Shown one piece after another: positions 44,819 to 57,300 of a stretch of DNA of 64,000 nucleotides. A program made the translations under genes and the position numbers. The notes below the pieces were generated by a model. That model saw nothing but the letters and a program-made list of their open reading frames with translations. It had not been told where the DNA came from and did not search any database. This DNA comes from Phytophthora quininea (taxonomy: Eukaryota > Oomycota > Peronosporomycetes > Peronosporales > Peronosporaceae): the NCBI GenBank assembly GCA_011947345.1, contig JAAVTG010000675.1, forward strand, positions 124,001 to 188,000, in the 5' to 3' direction. The stretch's first letter is position 1. Each line of letters opens with the position of its first letter.

Positions 44819-47800
44819 CTATTCTCTCACACGTTGGCCGTCCACAGCTTCCACGACGGCGACCGATCTCTCCCTGGACGAGCGCTGCGTGCGCGGCGTG
44901 ACTGCCAGTGGACGAGCCTTCGGACCCGGAGGGACCTGTAGCGATTGCCGCGTCTCCAGCTCCAGCTGACGCTCCTGCGCCTCCCGCAGCGCTGCACTCA
45001 ACTCCTCCAGCTTGGCCTCGTACGCCAGGATCACGTGCTGCGACTGGCTCAGTCGGCTCTTCATGCTCAGCACGTTGCCCTCGAGCTTGCGCATCTCGAC
45101 GTCCTGTTGCGCCAGCTCCTCGTCGCGTTGTTCCACCTGCAGGCTCAGCCGACTCACGTCCGACAACTTGACGGCGTCGAACATTTGCTCGTGCACTACG
45201 CTGCCGCGACGTCGGTACTTGAATCGCACCTCACTCGCCGACGAGTCGGAGACGGAGCCAGGCGACTCGAGGGCTTCTTCTGACAAGCGACTCTGCTGCA
45301 GCTTTGCAACCGGCAGCGGTGGCTTGGTAGCGGTCTCGAGGTCCGTGTCGTGCATGTGGCGCGTCTCCAACAGCGCCATCCGGTTCTCCTCGTCGTCCAC
45401 GGCGACCTCATGCGCCGAGTCCACGTAAATGGTCGACTCGACTGTCTTGGCGTTCGACACGAACGACTCGACCAGGAAACCAACGAAGATCGGAAGCAGA
45501 ACGTTGCTCATGGTCATGCGGTACGCGAAGAAGAAGACGTAGGTCCAATTCGAGTTGGTCATGGCGTGGGCGGCGTCCATGATCGTGTCCCACCCAGCCA
45601 GATTCGCTACGCCAAAGAGCGTCACGAGCGTATTCTCGAACGTTTCTGTTTGGAATTCCTCGCGTTGGGAGTACCAGCCTGGCGCTAGAGGCGCCTTGTC
45701 GGCAGGGAACTCGCGCAGCGCAGCACCGTAGTTGGCTTGCGTGACAATCGCGAACGCGTACATGACACTGAAGATCACGAGCAGCAGTTTGATGATCAGC
45801 GGCATGATGGCCTTCAGTGTGTACAAGATCTCGTGGAACGGGGGAACAGGTTCAACAGCTTGAGGAAGCGCAGCGACCGTATCGCCAGAGCCATATCGTA
45901 AAACACGAGCGAAATGTTGGGCACGTTCGAGAGCGTCGTCATCACGTAGAAGACCCAGCCCACACTTACCACGGCCAGATCAAGCTTGCAGAACGGCCGC
46001 GTGAAAAACTCAGCGTAGCCGAAAGCGAACATCTTGACGACCACCTCCAGGGTGAACAAGTTCAGCAGGAAAAAGCCCAGCAGCCGCCACGAGTGGTTGA
46101 CGGAGAAGGCCAACTGGATGTTGTTCACCTGCACAGCCTGGACGACCGACAAGCAAATAAGCATGCCAACGACAAGCTCCGCAAGCACCACGCGGTAGCG
46201 ACCGAAGACGTGCACCTCGTAGAGCAATGTACTGCGCACTTGACCTCGGAATCTGCGGATTGACTGGCGCTGGCGAGACGTAAAGCATCGACGCATGAGG
46301 CTGTTGGAGAAGAGAGTCGGGCGCTCGAGTTTCACACTGAGCAGCGAGCACAACTGGTAGAAGTCCGTCAAATCCAGGAAGCCGACGTGCTCGATGTCGA
46401 CGGTGTTAAACACGAGCTCGGCGTCTGTTGCCGTCCACTTGGGCTTGAGGAACTCGCACACTGAAATCCACGAGTCCAACGAGATCTGCCGTTTGCTGAC
46501 TGGCGTCACAAGGTTAGCGGTGGCAGTCGAGTTGGAGATGTTGAAGGACGCGCGTCTGTCGAACGTGCCAAGGAAGAACCGCGATGAGCCCCGGCGGTTG
46601 GCCGCGTTCAACATGGGAGCGTTCGAGACCAAATTGATTTCACTCGCGCCGCTGAGCGGCGGCCCGCTCACACCCCAGGAGCCGCAGGGTTGGTCGCCAC
46701 GTCATCATCAAAGTTGACGTTCTGAGCAAGGATGTCGAAGGCGGCATACAGCGCAGCCTTGCGCTTCTGCAGCCGCTTATACAGCATGCTCTCGGTATTT
46801 TTCTTGTACGACTTGTACGACACGGCAATCGACAGCTTGAGTAGGAACAAGTTGGTGAGCAAGACGAACGCCACGAAGAAGATGGCGCTCCAGTGAGTCA
46901 TCTTGTAGTATGGGTACATGCTTTTGGCCATGTGAGGCATGCAGTTGTGGATGAGCAGCATCGTGTACATCGACGACGAGAGCGAGTTGAAATATGTCGC
47001 GGTCGGGTCGTCGCTCGTGTCCGAGAAGATGAGGTACCCCACCAACCCAAAGAACGCCACGAAGCAGAAACTCAGCATCAGCACGATCAAGATCTCGCGC
47101 AGCGCATGCAGCAGGCTGCTGAAGATGATGCGGATGTTGCGTCCTCTCGCGATGAAGAAGAACGGCCTCAGCGCGCGGGAGAAGCGGTACGGGTTGACGG
47201 TCGGGAAGAGCAAGTTCACCAGCAGATCCGCACACGTCACCAGCAACAGGATCATGCGCACCACTGCCCAGGGCTGTCTCGAGATGTACTTGTGCTGCGT
47301 CTCCACAGAGCTCATGTACCATCGGATGGTCAGGTCCACTCCAAACAGAAACAAACACACGAGGTCCACTAGCAAGAACGAGTTGATGTTCTGCTCGCCA
47401 GGGATCTCCACGATGGCCAGCATGGACATGACAGCCACCAGCAGCATGTAGGCCAGTCGGTAGCCCTCCGAGTGGAACAGCTCGTTCAGCAGCAGCGCGT
47501 CTCGGTCCAATCGGTAGCCGATCTTGCGGCCGTGCACGCCGTCTTTGATGAACGAGGCCGCAATCAGGTACCGGTCCTCCTCGAGCGCAGTGCCGTAGTC
47601 CTTGGCCGCCAAGATAGGGTCCTCCTCGCTCTCGTTGTCCACGTCCGCCGAGTCCCCCGTGTCGAAGTGATAGGTCGGAATGCCCGACCCCATTCGACGC
47701 TTCTGCTCGTGCGCCAGTTGCTGGCGGTGCTTCATGAACTCCAGCTGCACCTCGCTGGCCATGCTCTTGGCCGTGCTATTGTCGTCGTCGATGTCCGTCA

Positions 47801-48019
47801 GGCGCTTCCACTTCTTCTGGTTGTCCAGCACGGCGGCATCCAGGCCCACTCGGATCCGCGTCTTGGGGCGGCCAGGGCTCAGGAGCAGCGCGTCACCGCT
47901 CGATGATCCGGACGCCGTTGCGTGCGCGAAACTCGGGGCTGTCGTCGGGTCGGCGTGGTAGCGCGCGGGGGCGTCGACGCCCCCACCAGCGGCGTCTTCT
48001 CGTCGTCCTGAGAGCTCAT
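44819..48019 (-). CDS. Two-pore-channel-like cation channel (TPC family)
   Basis: A 12-TM voltage-gated cation channel made of two six-TM domains, as in plant and animal TPCs of vacuolar or endolysosomal membranes. Domain I (about 46870-47480) includes WYMSSVETQHKYISRQPW, the S4-like RFSRALRPFFFIARGRNIR and pore YTMLLIHNCMPHMA. The linker carries an EF-hand-like helix pair (ATDAELVFNTVDIEHVGFLD), in the place where plant TPC1 has EF-hands. Domain II (about 45480-46240) includes S4-like YDMALAIRSLRFLKLLNLFP and pore LVTLFGVANLAGWDTIMDAA. A C-terminal coiled coil follows (QRDEELAQQDVEMRKLEGN). About 1,065 residues, no intron. Frame breaks lie near 47958, 46673 and 45838, each fixed by one base in a G/C run. 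Start is the ATG at 48019. Subcellular site is inferred from the family. Confidence 0.82.
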
Positions 48020-48201
48020 GCAGCGGTTTTGAAGCAGTTTATGAGATGAGGCTTGTATTGAGCTTTGTATGTGGGTTCACGAGCCGACGATGGAAGGGCG
48101 GAATGGAAATGACGAGTGCTTCAGTTTGCTGGTGCAGCGGCATCTGGACGGGAACTTGGCGGCAGCTGGGCAGATTCACACAACGGGGGACTCTTATACC
48201 T

Positions 48202-49119
48202 TTATCCGACGTACGTGGTGACTTCAACGCCGTCCTTGAGCTCCGCTTGGTACTCGACGAAGGACTCGTGCAGCACCGACGTGAACTTGCTGTTTGCACG
48301 GACGTACTGCAGGTAGTCGGGCAGGTTGCCGGGGCCTGGCGAGAGCACGTTGTCGGCTACCAGCACAGATCCCTACGCGTCAACAAGTGAGTAAAAATAC
48401 TGTCGAAGTGGGAGATGGTTGGGCTGTACCGGCTGCAGCAGGCCGCTCTGCTCGATGAGCTGAAAGTCGCTCAGGTACTGGCGCTTGTCGTGGTCGATGA
48501 AGAACATCTACGCAGCAGCAGCATCGTCGTCAATCCAATTCAACCGACACTTGCTGCGTTATCACTTACGTCCACGTGGTCGATGCCCAACTCCGTCAAC
48601 TTGGTGTAGTTCTCAGCGAAAGGGCCGATGAAGAAGGTAACGACGTCCGAAAGCCCCGCCATCTCCACGATCTGAGCAGCAACGTCAGCGAAGTGGGGCG
48701 AGAACTCGAACGAGTAGTAGTGCGCTGTAGATCCCGACGCCTGCCGCATCTTGTTGGCGAAGCGGACGGCGCTGTAGCCGCAAAGGCGCCGATCTCTGCC
48801 ATCACTCGCGGCTTGGCCTTCTCGATCTCGGCGTCTACGATGGCGCCCTTGACGTCCCCCACGTTCATCATCCACGTCTCGTAGGCGAAGTCGTCCATGG
48901 TGTCGATCACGGACTGTGCGTCCTCCTTGGTGGCGTGCTGGAGGACATACTGGAGACACTTGTCGACCCTGGCAGACCCCGGAAAACCGATTACAACTTG
49001 CGTCCCTGTCCATGCAGGCGACTAAAAACTTACACGACTTCGAACTCGCCAGGGCGAGGCGGAGGAGGCATGCCGTGGTGGCCACGACGCGGAGCGGCAG
49101 CTGCAGCAGCAGAAGACAT
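48202..49119 (-). CDS. COMT: Catechol O-methyltransferase-like, copy A
   Basis: SAM-dependent O-methyltransferase of the COMT family; it would methylate catechol-type hydroxyls with Mg2+. Conserved blocks are WMMNVGDVKGAIVDAEIEK (the family MNVGD(A)KG region), CGYSAVRFANKM (SAM loop), FFIDHDKRQY (metal Asp and catalytic Lys) and VLVADNVLSPGPG (second metal Asp-Asn). The C-terminus is SFVEYQAELKDGVEVTTYVG. About 243 residues with three introns: 48969-49033, 48508-48569, 48373-48429. All three occupy positions also used in copies B and C, but two other introns of B and C are absent. One T is missing near 48786 (GAFCGYS). The N-terminus begins with a polyalanine run after MSS. It lies 219 bp after the START-FYVE gene on the same strand. 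Confidence 0.87.
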
Positions 49120-49338
49120 TGGTGTCATGAAGCTCAAGCAGGAATGAGCTGCTCCTGATTCCAAGCAACGTTCTTTGCCAATCACACAGACCGTTGTCGA
49201 TAGCTTGGGATCACATGTGGATAAGCGAACGAGGATTTCATGCCCGAGCTCTAGGCTCGGAATATACTTAGGGCCAATTTACTTGACTTGGACAGCAACC
49301 ACACACTATCAGTACACGTTTCGAGGCTAGTCATGCGG

Positions 49339-50763
49339 CTAGCCTTCTTCTTCCGGCTGCACACTCGTCGCAAGGCCCTTGCTCTCCAGCATCGCAACTT
49401 GGTCGCCGTTGCACTCTTTCTTCGAGTTTGTGCTTTCCCCTGCTTCTGTTCTGTCTGCTTCGCAGTGGGCGTAGCGATTTGGCTCTTGCTCTCCTCCTTG
49501 GAGCTTGTTGCGACGCCCTTAGGATTCGAACTTGCCGACGGACTCTTGCGTCCGTCCTTCGAGCTCGTACTCGCCTTGCGATCGTCCGTCGTCGCGCACG
49601 ACGCCGACTCGGACGTGGCGTCACTTCCACGGAGAGACCCCATTCAGACGACGACCCGTTCGACCACAGCCGCATTCGCTTCATGCCCGACACGCTTTTC
49701 CAGCGGCCTCCTGCCTCAAGTCCGACGTGGCTGGCGCGGTCATCGAGTCGCGCGCGCACGCTGCACAAAACGTGACCTTCTGCTTGGTCAGCTCGAGGTC
49801 TGGCGTGAGGAACGTCATCTCCTTCTTGACGGCGCAGGAGCTGCACACCAACGCCGAGCACATTTGACACGGAGTGAGCTGCTTCCTGAACTGCCACACG
49901 CGGACCGGCTTGCCACACGTGCCGCATGCGTTTGAGTTCTGCGGAGTGAGCTTCTTCTTCATTTCCGAATAGCGAGCGCCCAACGCCTGCGTCATTTTCC
50001 TCGTCTCTCCACGTCTAGAGAACTTGAGCGGCGTCAGCAGGTTCTTGGCGATCTTCGGCACCACTAGGCGACGAGCTTTGTCGCTCATGGGCTCCATCAC
50101 AGCCATGATGTAGGCCAAGACAGAGTCCCCGCTCACTTGCCGGAAGAAGGAACACACCGAGATCTGAGACCGCACGCGATGCGAGGTGTTGTGTGTCTGC
50201 GGGAAGTTGACCGAGTGCATAACATGGTAGCCCAAACGCTCGCCGGACGGCAGTTCTTTGATGCCCGTGGACTCGACGTAGACGTAGTCCTGGCTTTTGA
50301 CGAGCCCCATGGACTTAAGACGCAGATCGAGCTCCATCCATTTGACGGTCACCGACCGGAATGGGTCCTTCACGGACGGCTCTTTGACGGTCGACAGCAG
50401 GGCCGCATTCTTCGGGCCGGTCGTGTACGCAGTGACGAGACCGTTCATCACGTCGTCCAGTGTGCCGGGAGTCGACCCGACGCAGAGCAGAATCTCCAGT
50501 TCGGGCGTCTCCTCCTCCATCGTGGGGATCGACGGACGCTGCCGACTCTCGCTGCGCTCCATGTAGACGCGGATGTGGTCCTTGCGCTTGATGAGCTTCC
50601 ACTTGCTACGGTCCACGCGGCCGTTATCGTCCTCCACGAACTGCAGGTACCGTTCCTGGTTGGCGTCCACGATGGTCTCCGTAATGACCTGCACCTCGCT
50701 CTTATCGGCCTTGGAGAGCGACAGCCGCCTGAAGGGACTGGACGTGAAGCTGTCCTTCGCCAT
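49339..50763 (-). CDS. START-domain and FYVE-type zinc finger protein
   Basis: An oomycete-typical two-domain protein of about 474 residues. The N-terminal 260 residues form a START-like lipid-binding fold (WKLIKRKDHIRVYMERSES, VTVKWMELDLRLKSMGLVKS, LGYHVMHSVNFPQTHNTSHR). A FYVE-type finger follows at about residues 285-340: CGTCGKPVRVWQF, TPCQMCSALVCSSC and FCAAC, paired cysteines in FYVE spacing. It lacks a clear R(R/K)HHCR core, so PI3P binding is uncertain. The Ser/Lys-rich tail ends QVAMLESKGLATSVQPEEEG. Frame breaks lie near 49690, 49635 and 49440 (GGGG run). The start is the ATG at 50763, not the GTG further upstream. It sits between COMT copies A and B. Confidence 0.8.
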
Positions 50764-51641
50764 GATCTCCGGAATCACAAGAGGCCGTGTTCGTTTCGGT
50801 GCGCGGCGGCGTTAGGCTTCTCGAGCGCGACGACGAGTATCGGAGACCGACCCAGGCTCTACCGGTAGTATCCGGTCCGTTCGACACTCCCAAGGGGACG
50901 GTGATTGCAGCGCTTGTGGGCAGGACGCGTTCAACGCGACGACCGACGTTCATACGGCATGTCTTCACTTCCAATGCAGCATCTGCTGGGGAAAAGTCTC
51001 GGATGGTGACTGCTGAAGACACGAAAAATGCAGGCAAGCGGTGCAGCGCGACGTGAGACTTGCAATGTTAGAGCGCACTGGCGGCGGTGATGGCTTCGAA
51101 GGAAAGCCGCGCCGATCCATCTTTTGAGTTACTTCAACGCGGTCACCAACATCGACTGGCTCAGGACCAACGAGGACAAGTGGCGTCGTTGGATAGAACA
51201 CGTGAGCCTTGCCACGTGCTGCGGACATTTAGCGTTTGACCCCATGGCGGCTGCACAAGAAGCGCACGTGTTCATGGTCTCCAACACGTTTGTAGCCGAA
51301 GAGTCTCCACCAAGTCAAACGTGCTAGAAATGCTAGATGGGGGCTACCGATCACTCACGAGTGAAATCAACGAAATCAAGGACGTTGCAGGCAACCAGCG
51401 TCGCGAATCTCTAGGTCCAGCCATCAAAACTCGCAACTCGGCAGCACTGCAGTTGGGAAGGCAAAACCATTGAGTGACAACGTCAAAGGAGCAGTCGATG
51501 GAGTGGAACGTTGGCACCGCTGCCGGGGATAATCGCTTCCTCGGATTTGATTATGAGAACCTGACCGTCATTCGCAATCCGCCCCCGCTGGAGCTCCGTC
51601 CACACCCAGTTTGACATTCGACCCCAAGCAGAAGCGTGCAG
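50764..51641. other. Divergent intergenic region, unassigned frames
   Basis: An 878-bp gap between the START-FYVE gene (-) and COMT copy B (+). Open frames at 50965-51228 (-) and 51124-51327 (+) overlap one another and look moderately protein-like, but neither has a recognisable domain, and no COMT fragment is detectable here. The region should contain both promoters. Confidence 0.45.
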
Positions 51642-52674
51642 ATGCCTCCCCGTGTTGCGACAACGAAGCCAGGACCTCCGCCTCCTGGCCAACTCGAAAT
51701 CATGTACGTACGAGACGAATTCCACGGTACTGCCAAAAGAGAGAATTCACTACTCGGCTCTTTGTTGGATCCAGTGGCGAGAAATGTTTGGCGTTCGTTC
51801 GTGAAAACGCTATTGCGGGTGACCCCATTTCCGTTCTCAAAGAGATCGACACGTTCGGCTACGACCACCACTGGATGATGAACGTCGGTGACGTGAAAGG
51901 CGAACTCGTGGACCAAGAGATCGCCAAAGTGAAGCCCAGGGTTCGTTCAGCACTACAAGCAAGTAGCCTATGAGTTACCAACGTTTCTCCTCTGTGGTAT
52001 TATAGATTCTCGTGGAACTCGGCGGACTCTTCGGCTACAGCGCCATCCGCTTTGCCAACAAAATGCGTGAGCTGTCGGGGCCTTCTGTGCGCGTCTACTC
52101 TTTCGAGATCTCGCCCGACTTCGCATCGATTGCCAAGCAGGTTAGTTCGGTGGTTTGCCCCCGGCTTTCCTTTTCTCGGTAGGCTAAAGAATTGTTTGTA
52201 GATGGTGGAGTTTGCTGGACTCTCGGACATTATCACCGTTTTTGTCGGCGCCTTTGGTGACAGCTACTCCAAGCTGAAAGATCGCGGTGTTGATCACGTT
52301 GATGTACGTGCCAAACGTCGTGTGCTCTGTGGAAGACGTCAAAGATTTTATAGCCACCTAATGCCGCAGGTTTTCTTCCTCGACCACGACAAGAAGTGCT
52401 ACAAAAGCGACCTGCAACTTATTGAGCGCTGCGGACTTTGCAATCGGTACGTTCCGAAGTCGCACAACAGCCAAGTCGTCGTGCAATATTCATTCGTGAC
52501 TCTTCTGTATTGCAGGGTTCCGTGGTGATGGCCGACAACGTTGTCGCCGCGCGTATTCACGACTACCTCGAGTACGTTCGTGGGCACAGCAACTTCCAGT
52601 CCGTCACGTACGACTCGTACCTCGAATATTCCGACATCAAAGACGCGCTCGAAGTCTCCACCTTTGTGGAATGA
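51642..52674 (+). CDS. COMT: Catechol O-methyltransferase-like, copy B
   Basis: Paralogue of copies A and C, about 233 residues in six exons. Blocks: HHWMMNVGDVKGELVDQE, LVELGGLFGYSAIRFANKM, VFFLDHDKKCYKSDLQLIE (metal Asp and catalytic Lys), VVMADNVVAARIHDYLEYVR (metal Asp-Asn) and SYLEYSDIKDALEVSTFVE. Introns are 51704-51774, 51941-52005 (donor GTTCGT), 52141-52201, 52304-52369 and 52447-52515. One base is missing at the end of exon 5 (near 52436), where copy C reads GLLQ. Exons 2 and 3 are nearly identical in DNA to copy C while the introns are not alike. It is on the + strand, in tandem with copy C. Confidence 0.87.
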
Positions 52675-53227
52675 GCACCGAGCACACTTCTGCCTCTCGG
52701 TCAGGTCGGAATGGTACATGTATTCCACAGTGCAAAATGGAGAACCCATGTTGGTAGTTTAAGGACTCCCGCGCTCACAACCAACGCGTGTACAGGCAAC
52801 AAAATGTACTTCTGCGTGTAAGCTCAGCCCCCTTTAGAACAAGACCATTCATCACGCACTGACAAAGTTTGTGAGTTGGTTGATTCATGAGATCAGGCAC
52901 GCTTCTTCTCATCCCAACTCTCATCCTGCCTGTCTTTTGCTAAGCAGAAGCTGCACGTCTTGGGAACGTATGCCCATGAGTTCCCGTAGCTCTAACGTGA
53001 CGCTCTCTCTTGGATACTTTTTCCCAGTGGCACTTCAACTGATTCAAGTACCGTCGGCCCGGATGGAAATCTTTTCGCCACCTGGTAATGGCGTAGGTGC
53101 TCGTCCTGTCCAATGTTTCCCGTCCCTGATTGCATTCTTCACAATCCGAGGTGGTCCTCTTTCTCATTCGGGTACAATGGATCCTCACTCACTCTTCAAT
53201 AAGCCACGCCGAACGAAAGAGGAAAAG
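52675..53227. other. Intergenic between COMT copies B and C
   Basis: This 553-bp gap should contain the promoter of copy C. The frame of its first exon stays open upstream to about 52871, but that part has no recognisable domain and does not match the other copies, so I treat it as untranslated. Confidence 0.5.
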
Positions 53228-54252
53228 ATGACCCCTCGCATTGCCACCACCAGACCGAGAGCCCCTCCTGCCGACCAACTCAAGGCCATGTAGGCTCCAT
53301 CCGTCTTCTTTGCTGCATGAATATGAATATCTAACATCTCGAATGTCGATGAAGTGGAGAGAAATGCCTCGAGTTCGTGCGTGAAAACGCTGTTGCGGGC
53401 GACCCCATTTCAGTGCTCAAAGAGATCGACACGTTCGGCTACGACCACCACTGGATGATGAACGTCGGTGACGTGAAGGGCGAACTTGTGGATCGAGAAA
53501 TCGCCAAAGTGAAGCCTAAGGTGTGCTAGCCGAGCGTGCGGTTTTGTCCAATGATCAAATCTGAATCTTGTTCACTTTGCGCAGATTCTCGTGGAACTCG
53601 GCGGACTCTTCGGCTACAGCGCCATCCGCTTTGCCAACAAAATGCGTGAGCTGTCGGAGCCTTCTGTGCGCGTCTACTCTTTCGAAATCTCGCCCGACTT
53701 CGCAGCAATCGCCAAGCAGGTAAATCGTTTTCAGCTATTTCATGGTGACAGAGCGAAATGCTGACTCATCCGCTGCGGCTGACAGATGGTCGACTTTGCT
53801 GGGCTCTCGGACATCGTCACGATCTTTGTCGGCACTTTCGGCGACAACTACTATAAGCTCAAGGACCTTGGCATCGATCATGTCGATGTACGTACCTCTC
53901 TGAGTTTACTGACAACACTCGTGATTGAATCCCCCACCTGAATTGTAGGTCTTCTTCCTCGACCACGACAAGAAGGCATACAAGAGCGACCTGCAAATTA
54001 TTGAGAAGACCGGACTTCTGCAAGCGGTAAGCCTTGAGTCTTGTCAATGACCCCTCGAGCTTGCACTAAATATTCTTTTCGTTTTGTTAGGGATCGGTGG
54101 TGATGGCGGACAATGTCGTTTTCATGGAAATGAGCGAGTACCTCGAGTACGTCCGCTCGCACAGCAACTTCGAATCCGTCATGTATGATTCGTACCTCGA
54201 GTACTACGCCGACATCAAAGACGCGCTTGAAGTGTCCACCTACGTGGCGTAA
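53228..54252 (+). CDS. COMT: Catechol O-methyltransferase-like, copy C
   Basis: The cleanest of the three copies: all six exons join in frame with no correction, giving 234 residues. Blocks: EKCLEFVRENAVAGDPIS, HHWMMNVGDVKGELVDRE, LVELGGLFGYSAIRFANKM, VFFLDHDKKAYKSDLQIIE, VVMADNVVFMEMSEYLEYVR and SYLEYYADIKDALEVSTYVA. Introns are 53290-53354 (donor GTAGGC), 53521-53584, 53720-53785, 53888-53948 and 54027-54090, each 61-66 bp and in the same positions as in copy B. There is no signal peptide, so it is probably cytosolic. The substrate is a catechol by family analogy only. Confidence 0.9.
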
Positions 54253-54369
54253 GGAGCGTGTAGGATCAATCGAGGTCTTGTGAGTCGATGTCTACATCAT
54301 CAATTTGACTGTCATCGTCGTGAAGATTCATTTTTCAACTCTTGTTCGTCTTCAACTCTGTTGGATCCA

Positions 54370-57300
54370 TCATCTTTTGCTTTCCACATCTGTTATAGTT
54401 ACGGATGGTGTTGTCGTGGCAGATTTCGCGAGGTGTCTGCGAGGAAGAGGGTCGAGGGTCGTGATGCTATACGCTATTGGGTGGGGCGTAGCTTTTGCTA
54501 CACGAATATTTGCCGGAACTGCAGTGGATTTGGCACGAAGTGGCTCAAGTCTCTGTTTCAGCCTGGAGGCAACCACTTTTCGCAGCTTTTGGCGTCTTCC
54601 CTGCTTAGTCAGGCGGCTCTCGACCATTGCAGATTCGCAGTCAGGTGATAACTTCTTTGTGTCCTTCGTTGGAGATAGCCGCTGGTGGAGCTCCAGCAAT
54701 CGTTGGTCTTCGTCCTGTATAAATTCAAGATGTTCATCACTTGGACCAGCTAGCATGAACGTCGCATCTCGTGGCGGCCCGTATCCTTTTCTCTCACTTA
54801 ACGTTTCCAAGAGGTACTGGAACGTCTTTAGCTCGTTGGGGTCCACATTTGCAGCACTCATCCTTCTACTCTTAGGTCTTCCGCCCGCTCTGGCTGATAC
54901 ATTTACATCTTCTTCAACAGGGTCACCACTTTCATCAAGTTCATCGTTTTCACTTTCATCGGACAATGTTTCCTGCTGATCTTCAAATATACGACGAGTA
55001 TCCCTCATTGTTGCCGTCCTTGAATTTACTGAGGCCTCTGGCACTGAAGAATATCCTTCAAATGACCTCGACAGCATGTTGAAGCGGCCGATAAGATAAT
55101 CGACAGTCTGAATTGCTTTCGAAGGTTGCAATTTTTGTCCTGACGCCATCACAGCCAGCGAAAACGTCGTATCGGGTTCTAAAGCGACGACGGAAAGGTA
55201 GAATCTAACACGGAGAGCTGCTACGTCGGGCTGCTTTGACTGGTAAAGTGACCCTAGTGAAGCTAAGGTGGAGTCACTATCGACGGTTGGATCACTCGGT
55301 ACACGATTGGCTGTCGCAGCAGTGACTACACGAAGCAGATCGTGAGGATACAAAACAATGCGATGACCTTCTCCAGGACCTCTTGCCATTCTTTCACTCG
55401 ATTTCCACATAAAGTCGGTGCCACAAGGCACTTTGGTATCTGTGGACATGAAGACCTCGGCGTCTCCTCTGGCGACGTGCATTTTCAGCGTAATGATCGA
55501 CCCGTGCCCTTCCGGTGAGTAGTAGAAGTGGAAGAAGCAAGTCTTCTCTGTCTTGCACTCTCTTTGAACAGTAACGCCATATTGGAGCTCTTCGCTGAGG
55601 TCGCGACAGCTTTCTCGATGTATTCGTCGCTGTCGGAAATTTGCGTCCACCGCTGCTGAAGAGCTCACAGTTTTGGAAGTCATCAAGTCACTGTTGTGTC
55701 GAGACTGCTGGAGGCGCATCAGATCTTGGTCTCGCTGCTCTTGCCATTTCTTGCGCAACTTTGTCTGTCGTTCCTCGGCCTCTCGCTGCTCTGATTGCTT
55801 CTTCTCAAGCTCACCCCGCAAGGTGGAAAACATCTTTGTCTCTGAATCGTCAAAGAACTGCTGCCACTTTTGCTGCATGGCAGCCTCTGCCTCGGAGCTA
55901 AATGCGATCCCTTCGCCTAGTACATTCAATATGCGTTCGCCATAGAGCTCGCTCTGCGTCTTCATCTAAGCGTACTGGCTTAAGCGGAGCTTCAGGCTGA
56001 TAGTCATCCACATCTTGTATAGATTCCAAACCTTGAGAAAAGTGGTGGTTCCTCATGTCCACAACACTACCTCGCTTATTGCGTTGTGCGGATAAGTTGT
56101 TGCTGTCAGAGTTGTCAGAGAGATCCGAAGAAGGTCTCAGCTTAGACATAGGCGATGCCGCGCTGGATAACGGAGTTGTTGAGGTTATCAAGGTGGCGGC
56201 GGATGCTGAGGTTGATTGAGTTGGACGAATAGTATTCTCGTTTCCACCCCGTTTGGTTTCGATCAGGTGTTCTCGGTCGCTGAAATGTCCGCTCTCCTTC
56301 ATTTCCTTGTCTCTGCTTCCTTTTAAATGCACGTCAATGATTTCGTCGTCTTCACCACTTTCACTATCGTCGTTTGGATTCCACATCGCCTTGCGATAGG
56401 GATTGTTGTCAACCTCTACACTTTGGATAAACTCTGGCTGCTGGGAAAAGCGAAATGCATGGTGGTGGACGTAGACTTCTTTTTCCACGACCTTTTGCGG
56501 CGAATACTCGACAACATTGGTGTGTTCTTCTTGTACAACCGCATTGTCGTTCTCGACCTCTTCGGTCTCCGTATCTGAATTCGATTGTACTTCAACGGGT
56601 AAATCTTCCTGAATTGGTGAAGGCGGCGTATCAATAACTGGTGGATGCGGCGTATCAATCTCCTCCGTCTCTGGAATTTCAGTAACATGTTCAATTGCTG
56701 GCACGACCTCGGCTTTATAGTCGATTTGGGGCGAAACATCAAGATCTTCCTCGACAACGGGAATGCTTGCTATAACTTCTGGCTCTGGTGGAATCTGATG
56801 GACTGTTGGTATTGTATCAGCAACGAACTGCAGGAATTCTTCATGGGACTCGTCTTCGCCTTCCATACCCCGCAAATGTTCTTCATCTGAGTCCTGACTT
56901 CGACTAGTTCCACTTTCACTGTCGGGTGGAGTCTCTTCGCGTGAAGATTTCCTTGGCGTTCTCGGTGTAGGTGGAGGGAACTCGGCATCCAATAAGGCCG
57001 CCGTTTCTTCTAGTGTAACTCGAGTAGACACTGCTCGTAGCAGTCCCCGTGATGACTGCTGAGAGAGCGTGCCATTTCTTGAACTTTTGCGAGAACCAAC
57101 ATTCGACTCGGCCGTCGGAACGACGACGACTGCTGTCGTGCTTCGTCTCTTTTCAAGAGTGGAGGGTCGACGAGATACAGGCTGAGGCCGGTCGAACGAG
57201 CGCGTTTCTTCTTCTTGAGTCGTTTGCTCAGGGAGAGGCATCGGGATTGTCAGTGACTTAATGCTTGTCGAAGAAGAAGGTCGCGTAAACGATTCTTGGG

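Noticed and set aside
51061..51610. A degenerate fourth COMT copy upstream of copy B
   Set aside because: No COMT block (MNVGD, GYSA, LDHDK, ADNV) is found in any frame of this stretch.
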